Assembly (NCBI GenBank): GCA_940337035.1 | Contig: CALNHX010005275.1 | Span: 1 to 64,000, forward strand | DNA: 64,000 bases | Source of the DNA: Agriotes lineatus | Taxonomy: Eukaryota; Arthropoda; Insecta; Coleoptera; Elateridae | Direction of reading: 5' to 3' | Shown here: one piece after another, positions 55,890 through 64,000 of the stretch | Layout of the letters: the number at the start of each line of letters is the position of its first letter | How positions within the stretch are numbered: the first letter of the stretch is position 1 | Made by a program: the position numbers and the translations under genes | The notes under the pieces: generated by a model | Told to the model about the DNA's origin: nothing | Databases searched by the model: none | The model's input: only the letters and a program-made list of their open reading frames with translations

Positions 55890-57480
55890 ATATGTCCCGT
55901 TTGGCTGTTTTCCACTCTTCACGATCTTGAATTATCACCTCGAAGAGTGTCTTTACGAGATATTTCGGGAATCATATAGTTCATCTTCATTTCATGTAGA
56001 GGACCCTCCTGCTACCAGCTATCCTTGTCTGTTCTGTACCTAAACGGAAGTTGTACAGTGAATTTTGCAATCTATGGATTCCCAATCTGCCTCTCTCTGT
56101 ATTACTCTATGAAGAGGGGGGAGGTCTAGAAGAGTCTCCATTGCAGCAGTGGGCGTTATTATTGCCCTTGTTATGCTAAGACATGCAAGCTGTTGTATAT
56201 TACTTAGTCTTAGTTTAGTGGATTCTTGCTTGACCTTTTACCACCACACCGGAGCAGCATACATAATAGCTGGTCTGAGCACTCTGGTGTATGCCAATAC
56301 ATGATTCCTGGTTTGAGACCCCAAGATTTATCATACGTTCGTTCAACTATCGCTAAGGTAGTGTCCGATTTTCTGATAATTTTGCCATTGGTTCCACGTT
56401 AGTTTGGAATCCAGTATGACATCCAAGTAATTTACCTCTCCTGACAAAGCAATTTCTTTACTGCAAAGAAGTAAGGGTGTCAATCCCTCTAGGTTTTTTC
56501 TTGGCGTAAAAGGTATGGTGGCTTTATCGAGGCTGACCCTAAGGCCTTCCCTTTCAATCCACCTAGATACAACGTTCAGGGCCAGTTCCACTCACTTCCT
56601 GAGTATGTTGGCAAATCTTTCTTCTACTACTATGACAAGATTATCAGCGTATCCCATGGGAAAAAACCATTTACGCTACCCACCTGCAGCAGGTCTTCTC
56701 TAGCCCACAACCTCGTAGGGCTGTTGTAATTGACCTGAAGGATGTGTAGATAAATCTGCACTATAAGCACACGGGTTTTGGTGTGGAGGACTATTTACCA
56801 GAACACCATCCCTAATGTGCCTGTCGATCAGTTTCTTCATTGTCTTAAGTACGAATGACATAAGACTAATGGGTCGAAAGGACGTTTCCTGAGAATAGTT
56901 TGCTTTTCCAGTCTTTGGTATGAAAACTGTCCTGGTTAGTCTCCATATTCTAGACATGCAGCTCAGAGCTAAACTGGTTCTGAGTACCATGAAGATTCTA
57001 GTAAGTAGAAGTTTCCAACCCTTTTAGAGCATGGCTGGAAAAATCCTGTCTGGTCCCGGATATTTGCACAGTTCAAATGAGTATTGTCCGTTCTTGCAAC
57101 ATGCCAGTCCTCTCTTGATGCTCTGTCTGCAGGAGCATTGAGTCCCTGGTTCCTCCAATTCGACAGTGATTGGTCAATGGTTACTGATTCAGGAAAGTGT
57201 ACCCGAAATAGTTCGATCATGATTTCCTTCCCTGTTCTAGTAAACTCACCCATTGTGGTCTTTAAGGTTCTTATTGAGCCTTGAGAGTCCTTGGAGAGAA
57301 TTTTGTGAAGTCTGGTACATTTTGGAGTGTCTTCTCCATGATGCTCTCTGAGCCCTTTTCAGTCCTTTTTATATTCAGTTAAGGATCTTTTATATTCTTT
57401 CCAAGTATATGCTTTTGCTCTTTTGAAGAGTTTTTTACTTACCTCCTCATCCTTTTAAGGTCATCATTCCACCAGAGAAG
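55890..57480 (-). pseudogene. R1-like LINE reverse transcriptase, decayed
   Basis: From 57253 the minus strand reads MGEFTRTGKEIMIELFRVHF, FPESVTIDQSLSNWRN and, with frame breaks, ICPGPDRIF-like text. From 56990, IWRLTRTVFIPKTGKANYSQ and FRPISLMSFVLKTMKKLIDRHI give RT motifs. From 56591 WIEREGLRVSLDKATIPFT, KEIALSGEVNYLDVILDSKL give the thumb. The remainder, to about 55890, matches only in pieces (GLKPGIM, WWKRSSK). The catalytic YADD region falls near 56650 (AYPMGK complement; DNLVIVVE-like) and is not intact. Many frameshifts. Confidence 0.85.
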
Positions 57481-57619
57481 TTTTCTGTTGTAAATCCTTA
57501 CAATAAGAGAACAGCTGTCATTTTAGGCAGAAATGACTGCGTCTGTCAGTTGCTCCACAGCAACTTGTAACTTTTGTTTATTATTTACCGTCTTGAAATA
57601 ATTTACTATAGTAATGAAA

Positions 57620-58570
57620 ATGATATAGATTTTTAATTTATTTTTCCGTCGACTTACCTATAATAGTTATTTGTTTCATTAGTACAAAAAATGCATGATT
57701 TCGGGACAAGTAAGACAGATCGCCGGACGACGCGCAGCGGAGTCCGGCGAGTCTTACGCCTCCCGAAAACGCATGTGTTGTGCGAATGAAACATACTATT
57801 TTTTCTCCAACTACTCATAAATTCGGTAATATGACTTATTATTTAGAATCAAACATTGTAGACTATTCAATTCACCTGTCATCTGTCAAAAAGTGACCAA
57901 TGAAAATTCAGAATTCTGACGTTTCTTGACCAATCAAAAAAATATCAGTGGATATATCTTCCTAGAAGGTATTCAAGTGACTATTTTTAACAAATGCGAT
58001 TTTTATTATAAAAAGTCAATATTAGTGTCCTGTTACTATAGAAATTGCGTAGTTGCTAGATTTATTAAAAACTAATTTGAAAAGGTAGTTTGGTTCATTA
58101 AATAGTCCCTCGAATACCATTCTTAGTCAAAGTTAAGTAGATTATTTTTGTGGTGGTATCACTACTCATGTCCATTGCGCTTGGGATTAGGACTCGTGCT
58201 AGCGCACTCGTCCTAATCGTACCAAATCGCAATGGACATTCGTGACACCACCGCAAAAATATTCGACATAACTTTGACTACTCATGGTATTATAAGTGAC
58301 TATATTGTAGAACTGTCATGGCGCAAATAAACAATCACTATACGGGGAAATTAAACAACAACGGCGGCGATTGCCGAATATTGACGAAGCGTTTGTGTTT
58401 TATTTAAAATTTACCATGCAAAACCCTATCTTGCGTCCATTTTTGTACTAGTGCAAATATGAATCGAAAAGTGTACAGTTGCCAAGGTAATTGGTGAACA
58501 TCCCGAAATGACTTACTTTTTATACAAAATTATACGACAATATGGCATCTTATTCGTGTGGTTGGAGAAA
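57620..58570 (+). repeat. Dispersed repeat E, copy 2, interrupted by repeat F
   Basis: 57640-57856 and 58306-58570 are the two halves of the repeat at 32600-33065; the hairpin at 57694-57770 is the counterpart of 32662-32748. Between them sits repeat F (57857-58305), inserted after CAAACATTGTA. Confidence 0.8.
57857..58305 (+). repeat. Dispersed repeat F, copy 2, with long hairpin
   Basis: Inverse of 41971-42375. Its central hairpin (58155-58260) pairs GGTGGTATCACTACTCATGT and GTCCATTGCGCTTGG with ACATTCGTGACACCACC and CCAAATCGCAATGGAC around GGACTCGTGCTAGCGCACTC. Insertion into repeat E makes E the older of the two at this site. Confidence 0.75.
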
Positions 58571-58628
58571 AAATGTAATTTTACGGACGCATTTACGTAC
58601 GAAAACTGTCACTTTTTGGACACCATTA

Positions 58629-58832
58629 GTTTTTCGTCCGCAAATACTTTTCGTCCGCAAATGCTTTTCGTCGGTAAATACTTTTCGTCCGCAAATACTT
58701 TACGGCCGCAGTTTACAGCCACAAACGCTTTTCGTCCATAAACATTTTTCGTCCGCAAACGTTTTTCGTCCGTAAACGTTTTTCGTCCGCAAACGCTTTT
58801 TGTCCGCAAACGTTTTTCGTCCTCAACAACTC
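58629..58832. repeat. 17-bp minisatellite, ~12 copies
   Basis: CTTTTCGTCCGCAAATA and close variants (CGTCCGTAAACGTTTTT) repeat in tandem. It starts about 60 bp after the end of repeat E and gives spurious ORFs on both strands because 17-bp periods cycle through all frames. Confidence 0.85.
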
Positions 58833-59375
58833 TTATAATCCGGACTCCGCTTATTTTTTTTTTCAAATTATGACGGTCGACGGAAAAATGTAATATGCAC
58901 CTCGCACGAAAACTGCTTTTTATGGCCTTGCCTGATTGCTTGCCTCGGCTATCGCCTCGGCCAGCAATTTCAGGTATCGTCCATAAAAAACCAGTTTTTC
59001 GGCCTAGACACATAAATAACTATTTCCGTTGATCGTTTACTTATGGGTTTCATTAATGCATACAAAATCGTTCATTAATAGCTCTTATTAATGCATGATT
59101 TTTGTATTTTCTAAAATCGTTTATTAATGACTCCTATTAATGGATGATTTTCTATTAATAAACGATTTTAGTATAGGAAATCAAAGCTATCATGAATGTC
59201 ATGAAAGTGTAAAATTTTTGTCATGCAATAAAATAAAATTGTTTCCAATTTAATAAGATACGATCAACGAAAAAATATTAAAACTAACTCGTGTGTTAAT
59301 CGGCGGTTAATAATCTCAATAATAAAATATCTCGATTATTAATCGCTCTCATTAACACACTTGTTTGTTAAATAA
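58833..59375. repeat. Cluster of three palindromes
   Basis: 58900-58997: CGAAAACTG / CAGTTTTTCG outer arms with TGCCTCGGCTATCGCCTCGG centre. 59040-59165: ATTAATGCATGATTTTTGTA and ATTAATAAACGATTTTAGTA variants in both orientations. 59288-59370: GTGTGTTAATCGGCGGTTAATAATC pairs with GATTATTAATCGCTCTCATTAACACAC. Confidence 0.65.
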
Positions 59376-59898
59376 CTATCTCACCTCTAGGACGTTTAGT
59401 GTTCTACTTTTTATTTCATGTATCTCTTTCCCTGTAGATTCACCACCATATTTGCCATAATCTTTATTGTGCAGTGGTACCTGTGTAGTTTTAGTTTTAA
59501 CTGATTGGGGTTTCTCTTTTGTTTGTTCCGCTTCTTTTTTTTCCCTGGGCTAAATGTGGTCTGCGTTTTAAATGGACTTGCGTGTCACTTGATACCTTTA
59601 TTGTATCTCATGCCACTTAGGGAATGCCTGTTTCCTGATCTTTTAGGGGCTACAAGTCATCAAGGTACAGCTTTGTGTACTTTGTACTAATGTATGCGTG
59701 GCTTAATCTTCTTATTTTGATTCAAAGATTTACTCGTATCATTTTTGCCACATTATTATAAATCACTGTGTATGCACCATACCTACTACAAGGACATAAA
59801 TAAATAGTGCTCGACAAAGAGATATTTTATTAACATTTATTTCTATCCTCAACTGTTCATATTTTAGAAAACCCGCAATGATAAAATGTATATCTATA
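59376..59898. other. Non-coding stretch, nothing recognised
   Basis: Only a short unsupported ORF at 59505-59690. Confidence 0.4.
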
Positions 59899-59900
59899 TA

Positions 59901-60752
59901 CAGGGTGTCAGGAAAGTCAACCGTGTCACTTCTGGAGATGCTAGGGAACGCTATATGGAGTCGAAAAGTCCTAATCTATTTTTGGCTTAGAAGCATAGTT
60001 TTCGTAAAAACGAATGTTGAAAATTAAAAAGAAAAAGTTGAGAACTGCTGTACTTTGCCTTAAATTGGAGGCTTGACACAGTGTCTTGAGATAGGCTGGG
60101 AAAACAATTGTCACATATGCCGTTACATACATAATTTATTAGCTTTTAGAACACTTTTAAAACGGAGTTTGATCATTTTAAATCCAACAATGAAGACAAA
60201 ATATCGACGTACGCACAGACCGAACACCATACACAAAAAACATATCAGCATACTCCTTCACGGTGTATATTTTTACTACAAAAGTTAAACATGCAATTAT
60301 TTATTACATTGACATTAATTGACAAAAAAACATCAAAAACTGAAAACGCAATAGGTACAGTTGCGGTAAAAAAAAAATGGGACAGTTACGTCTATTTTCG
60401 CGGTAATTCCATCTTTCGTTACTGCATTTATATGCGGCATAATAACTTTGTCGTATTATTTCTAATTTGGAATTGTTTGGCAGATGTCAAATATTCAATA
60501 TTGCAATATGACATATTAATAAAACAAATTCAAGCAGGTAGAATTAGACAAAAATCTGTTATAAGAGGTGTCCCATTTTTTATTAGCTGCAACTGTACCA
60601 TACAGTGGTTCACAACATTTGCGGTATCAATTTCAACAGTGAATTCTGAAGAAATTATGCTTCTAAGCCAAAAATGGATTAGGACTTTTCGACTCCATAT
60701 AGCGTTCCCTAGCATCTCCAGAAGTGACAAGGTTGACTTTCCTGACACACTG
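59901..60752. mobile_element. TA-flanked MITE, TIR CAG(G/T)GTGTCAGGAAAGTCAA
   Basis: CAGGGTGTCAGGAAAGTCAA at 59901 is inverted at the right end, to 60752, and TA flanks both sides. The TIRs are about 105 bp and very similar (GGAGATGCTAGGGAACGCTA and TATGGAGTCGAAAAGTCCTA in both). The 173-residue ORF 60291-60812 runs through the right TIR into the flank, so it is not a gene. Confidence 0.9.
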
Positions 60753-60794
60753 TATATTATCTACGTTTGTAATTATACTACTATCAGTAGATTA

Positions 60795-60875
60795 ACAAAA
60801 TGTTACGTGTAGAGTGCTGTGGCTCAATTTAAGTTATATGGCGCCACAGCACTCTAAACATGAAATTTTGTTGAT
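60795..60875. repeat. Hairpin
   Basis: GTAGAGTGCTGTGGC pairs with GCCACAGCACTCTA across a 23-base AT-rich loop; outer AAAATGTT / AAATTTTG also pair partly. Confidence 0.7.
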
Positions 60876-61835
60876 CATCTTATACAATCTTCACTCTAAA
60901 ACTAGTATAAAAGTATAAAGTATATCCTGAAACATTTACTAGTGTTTTGCATGTTTGCATTCATAAATGTCTCCACCACAGCAATTATATCATTCTGTTT
61001 ATATAAATATGATCATATAAAATATGAAAATCATCCGTCAATTGTTCAACATTAAATTGTATGGGTTACACTCAAACGTATCATGTTACATGTTAAACAA
61101 CAATACAAATAAGTTATTGGGTAATTAGCAGTGTTATGTTTCTTTAAACGGCGACATGAAACGCCATATTAATCTAGAAATGTTTTATTTATACAAAACG
61201 AGAATGTATGTAACAATTTTCAAGAGCCGCCATTCTGTAAACGTTATTTCGTATTTTGGTACTGCTGTAAAGTTTTCACTAATATCTATGAAATGCAAGT
61301 GCACAGTGGCGTAGTATATAATTATTTATAAATGTGGGTCATAATGCTGTAACAAGCAGTACTACAAGAATATTCTAAAAAAGTGTAAAATGACGGACAA
61401 ATAATAGAATCAATAATTAGTTTTTCTTGCAACACTCCCATTTGACAAATAATTGCAATAGACATTTTTTGCTCACATTTTCTAACTCTTTCACGGTTTT
61501 TATGGTTTGAATACTTTCGATTACTATAATAACGCTATCATATGTTCAAATATTTTCGTAGTTCAAGTTTTCACATACACAACTTAAATGTCTGACTTTA
61601 TTTTTGTGAAATCTTCTTTGACTATAAGCAAGTTTTATACAGTGTACTGCATTTCCTGCGAATTAAATGTGAAAACTAAATAGAAATCTAATAGTAGCTA
61701 TGTTGAGGCAATTGCATCTTCTAAAATCTAAATTTAATTTGTAATATCCCTGAAATAGGAAGCTCACGCCAATTTAGTTAAAATATTTTCGATAAACAGT
61801 AACATTAACATTATATCTGTAATTAAGGTGTTTAT
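60876..61835. other. Non-coding stretch, nothing recognised
   Basis: AT-rich, no ORF or named repeat. Confidence 0.4.
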
Positions 61836-61960
61836 AGTTATTTACTATACAAGTAATGTTATGTGGATGTTATCCACTAGAGAGAAAGTTTGGTCCACGA
61901 GACCGTAGGCCGTGTGGGGTAATTTTCTCATGTGGGTAATACCTCATAACAGTACACATA
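61836..61960. repeat. Fragment of the 5691-6235 family with palindrome
   Basis: TAGTTATTTACTATACAAGTAATGTTATGTGG matches the start of the 5691 unit. A palindromic centre, GTTATCCACTAGAGAGAAA / TTTTCTCATGTGGGTAAT with ACGAGACCGTAGGCCGTGTG, follows. Confidence 0.5.
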
Positions 61961-62150
61961 GGGCACTACATTTTATCTGCACTTCTCAATAAACTCAGAA
62001 GCCTGTTCGTTTTAACCTTTTTATTTGCCAGGTGACATCACAACACAAATGACATTGAACATTATTGTGTAAACCACAAACTCATTAGTATAGTTATAAT
62101 AATCCAACAGTCACATGTGTAATATTGCATGTATTTGTGCATTCAAATAA

Positions 62151-62338
62151 AATTTTTCAAAACATTTGCTCTTCTTCCTGCACCTTGACTTTGTAAATAA
62201 GGTTGACATAGGTCTTATAGATGCAGAATTATTAATGTCTAGAGAAAAACTAGGCATTGACAATATAGCAATAACATTGCTATTTAAAGAAACACTTAAT
62301 GTTTTTTACCCTGAAACTGAACACAATAATTCGAGCTA
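62151..62338 (+). CDS. Possible exon fragment, unrecognised
   Basis: An open frame reading VDIGLIDAELLMSREKLGID, then NIAITLLFKETLNVFYPE, and ending in TAA at 62336. It has coding-like amino-acid content and ends about 240 bp before the zinc-finger ATG. A candidate acceptor AG precedes VDIG (62200-62201). I cannot assign a family. It might be an upstream or alternative exon of the zinc-finger gene or of a neighbouring gene, or chance. Confidence 0.25.
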
Positions 62339-62504
62339 ATTTTGATTTGTTTATGTCATGTGAAGTCCATTTGTAACTTGAATTTTATTTTACAGCTACC
62401 ACACAAAATATGAAAAATGAGCCATCAAAATTTGAAATAAAATAAAATGTTTGCTGTTCAATTCTCGGTTGCACTATATGTTTTGCTGCATTTATAATAG
62501 GTTA

Positions 62505-62527
62505 GTAATAATATTTTTTTGTTGTAG
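62505..62527 (+). promoter_or_regulatory. Candidate splice acceptor before the zinc-finger coding exon
   Basis: ATAATATTTTTTTGTTGTAG ends at 62527: a T-rich tract followed by AG, 46 bases before the start ATG. If used, 62528-62573 would be 5' untranslated sequence of the coding exon. An in-frame TAA at 62565-62567 shows that the protein cannot start upstream in this exon. Confidence 0.5.
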
Positions 62528-62573
62528 ATGTGAACATATCAAAAAGAAACTATTGACGTTTAAATAAAACACA

Positions 62574-64000
62574 ATGAATATCAAACAAGAAACTATAGAA
62601 AGTAAGCCTTGTAGTTCTGCAAGAATTCACTTGTGCAGATCGCAAAACATGAACATCATTGAAAATTTTGATAAACTACCTATTAAACAAGAAGACATCG
62701 AATTAGAAGATGAATATTATGAAAACAAAATACTTGACAAAAATAACATCAGTATTGCTTGTAGTAGAGAGAAACCTTACAGAGAAGATGAATATTATGA
62801 AAACAAAATACTTGACAAAAATAACATCAGTATTGCTTGTAGTGGAGAGAAACCTTACAGAGAAGATGAATATTATGAAAACAAAATACTTGACAAAAAT
62901 AACATCAGTATTGCTTGTAGTGGAGAGAAACCTTACAGAGAAGATGAATATTATGAAAACAAAACACTTGACAAAAATAACATCAGTATTGCTTATAGTG
63001 GAGAGAAACCTTACAGAGAAGATGAATATTATGGAAACAAAATACTTGACAAAAATAACATCAGTATTGCTTGTAGTGGAGAGAAACCTTACAGAGAAGA
63101 TGAATATTATGAAAACAAAATACTTGACAAAAATAACATCAGTATTGCTTGTAGTGGAGAGAAACCTTACAGAGAAGATGAATATTATGAAAACAAAATA
63201 CTTGACAAAAATAACATCAGTATTGCTTGTAGTGGAGAGAAACCTTACAGAGAAGATGAATATTATGAAAACAAAATACTTGACAAAAATAACGTCAGTA
63301 TTGCTTGTAGTGGAGAGAAACCTTACAGAGAAGATGAATATTATGAAAACAAAATACTTGACAAAAATAACATCAGTATTGCTTGTAGTGGAGAGAAACC
63401 TTACAGTCACTCTGTTTGTGAATTCAGAACAGCAGATAAAAGTACTTTAGTTAAACATATGAATAGTTACACAGAACAAAAGCCTCATATTTGCTCTGTT
63501 TGCGAATACAGAACAGAAAAGAGAAGCACTTTAGTTAACCATGTGATGACTCAAACAGGAGAAAAACCTTACAGTTGCTCTGTCTGTGAATACAGAACAT
63601 CACAGAAAATTCAGTTAATGACACATATGAGAACTCATACAGGAGAAAAACCTTATAGTTGTTCTGTTTGTGATTACAGAACAGCATGGAAAAATAGTTT
63701 AGATATCCATATACGGACCCATACAAACGAAAAGCCATATAGTTGTTCCATTTGTGAACACAGAACAGCACATAGAAGTCTTTTAGTTAGACATATGAAC
63801 AATCACACTGGTGAAAAGCCTCACAGTTGCTCTGTTTGTGAATTCAGAACATTAGATAAAAGTACTTTAGTTGTGCATATGAAAAATCATACAGGAGAAA
63901 AGCCGTACAGTTGCTCTATTTGTCATTACAGAGCAACAAACAAAAGTAATTTAGATAGGCATATGAGGACCCATACAAACGAGAAGCCATATGTTTGTTC
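62574..64000 (+). CDS. C2H2 zinc-finger protein with a nine-unit repeat insert; 3' end beyond window
   Basis: The frame is open from the ATG at 62574 to the end of the window (475 codons). Residues 1-44 contain two SUMO-site-like IKQE motifs (3-6 and 38-41). Residues 45-278 are nine near-identical 26-residue units. Fingers then follow every 28 residues: finger 1 has His279 where the first Cys belongs and Tyr299 for the last His; finger 2 has Gln327 for the last His; fingers 3-7 are complete (for example Cys335, Cys338, His351, His355), joined by TGEKPY or TNEKPY linkers; finger 8 is cut off at Cys475. Tandem fingers of this type bind specific DNA in the nucleus, so this is probably a transcription regulator, but its target is unknown. 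The upstream TAA at 62565 fixes the start. The two long ORFs overlapping the repeats in other frames are shadows. Confidence 0.9.
   Translation, partial: MNIKQETIESKPCSSARIHLCRSQNMNIIENFDKLPIKQEDIELEDEYYENKILDKNNISIACSREKPYREDEYYENKILDKNNISIACSGEKPYREDEYYENKILDKNNISIACSGEKPYREDEYYENKTLDKNNISIAYSGEKPYREDEYYGNKILDKNNISIACSGEKPYREDEYYENKILDKNNISIACSGEKPYREDEYYENKILDKNNISIACSGEKPYREDEYYENKILDKNNVSIACSGEKPYREDEYYENKILDKNNISIACSGEKPYSHSVCEFRTADKSTLVKHMNSYTEQKPHICSVCEYRTEKRSTLVNHVMTQTGEKPYSCSVCEYRTSQKIQLMTHMRTHTGEKPYSCSVCDYRTAWKNSLDIHIRTHTNEKPYSCSICEHRTAHRSLLVRHMNNHTGEKPHSCSVCEFRTLDKSTLVVHMKNHTGEKPYSCSICHYRATNKSNLDRHMRTHTNEKPYVC
62706..63407 (+). repeat. Nine tandem 78-bp units in the zinc-finger gene
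   Basis: Units start at 62706, 62784, 62862, 62940, 63018, 63096, 63174, 63252 and 63330. Each encodes EDEYYENKILDKNNISIA followed by CSGEKPYR; the last ends YS and passes directly into finger 1. Differences are few: unit 1 has R for G in SGEKPY, unit 4 has T for I and Y for C, unit 5 has G for E, unit 8 has V for I. All other units are identical or nearly so. 78 is divisible by 3 and the unit lacks stops in several frames, which explains the long overlapping ORFs on both strands. Confidence 0.95.

Noticed and set aside
60291..60812. 173-residue ORF
   Set aside because: It starts inside a MITE, reads through the right TIR and ends in the flank. No known domain.
62706..63407. CRISPR array
   Set aside because: Regular repeats but no spacers; the units are coding and directly adjacent, in a eukaryotic gene.
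62703..63450. Two long ORFs (235 and 246 codons) on both strands over the repeat array
   Set aside because: They are shadows: the 78-bp unit has no stop in those frames, so tandem copies make long ORFs. The zinc-finger frame continues to the fingers and past the window end; these do not.

Overview
The window looks like a gene-poor, AT-rich stretch of a large, repeat-laden insect genome. The evidence is the family content: R1/I-like, CR1/jockey-like and RTE/L1-like non-LTR elements, a Penelope-like element, a Ty3/gypsy element, many TA-flanked Tc1/mariner-type elements, tRNA-derived SINEs and a C2H2 zinc-finger gene whose protein opens with an IKQE motif. A beetle is my best guess, but that is inference. 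The only convincing host gene is the zinc-finger gene at the right edge (62574 to beyond 64000). Nearly everything else is transposon, mostly broken and nested.

Layout. 1-6.3 kb: a long-inverted-repeat element (2027-4323) carrying a tRNA-SINE with a 13-bp target duplication in its left arm, then a hAT-like element (4665-5597) with a duplicated GTCTAGAAC, then a 287-bp tandem duplication. 6.8-16.2 kb: a second SINE family, a TA-flanked MITE, an odd 48-bp degenerate repeat with a short ORF, and several mariner/IS630-type relics, including a 2.7-kb element (12497-15221) with recognisable TIRs and a broken transposase. 16.7-24.25 kb: one minus-strand I/R1-like LINE cut into three blocks, with a ~2.5-kb foldback element (TIRs made of ~157-bp tandem repeats) inside its RNase H domain and ~2.1 kb containing an RTE-like fragment inside its reverse transcriptase. 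27.7-31.5 kb: a minus-strand LINE tail, then a plus-strand LINE split by a TA-flanked MITE that itself contains a palindromic MITE. 32.6-45.3 kb: shared repeat families, a 2.9-kb TA-flanked element with an internal ~720-bp tandem duplication, a ~345-bp satellite-like array, Penelope fragments (one with an intact GIY-YIG endonuclease domain) and a CpG-rich island. 45.8-51.04 kb: a gypsy element with gag and protease, a textbook -1 slippery site between them, and a reverse transcriptase cut off by a complete 3.17-kb DNA transposon with 32-bp TIRs, subterminal repeats and a two-exon DDD/E-like transposase gene of a poorly characterised family. 51.5-57.5 kb: a CR1/jockey-like LINE (ORF1, endonuclease, start of RT), a foldback element and an R1-like LINE fragment. 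57.6-61.9 kb: nested repeats, a 17-bp minisatellite and hairpins. 62.5-64 kb: the zinc-finger gene, with nine nearly identical 26-residue repeats between its N terminus and its fingers.

The most unusual items are the zinc-finger gene's repeat array (each unit ends in the GEKPY linker that normally joins fingers), the DDD/E-like transposon with its subterminal repeat cluster, the repeated finding of mini-elements that keep only the two ends of a mariner-type transposase ORF, and a recurring class of strong hairpins with short CG-rich centres. No rRNA, functional tRNA, CRISPR or bacterial-type feature was seen.
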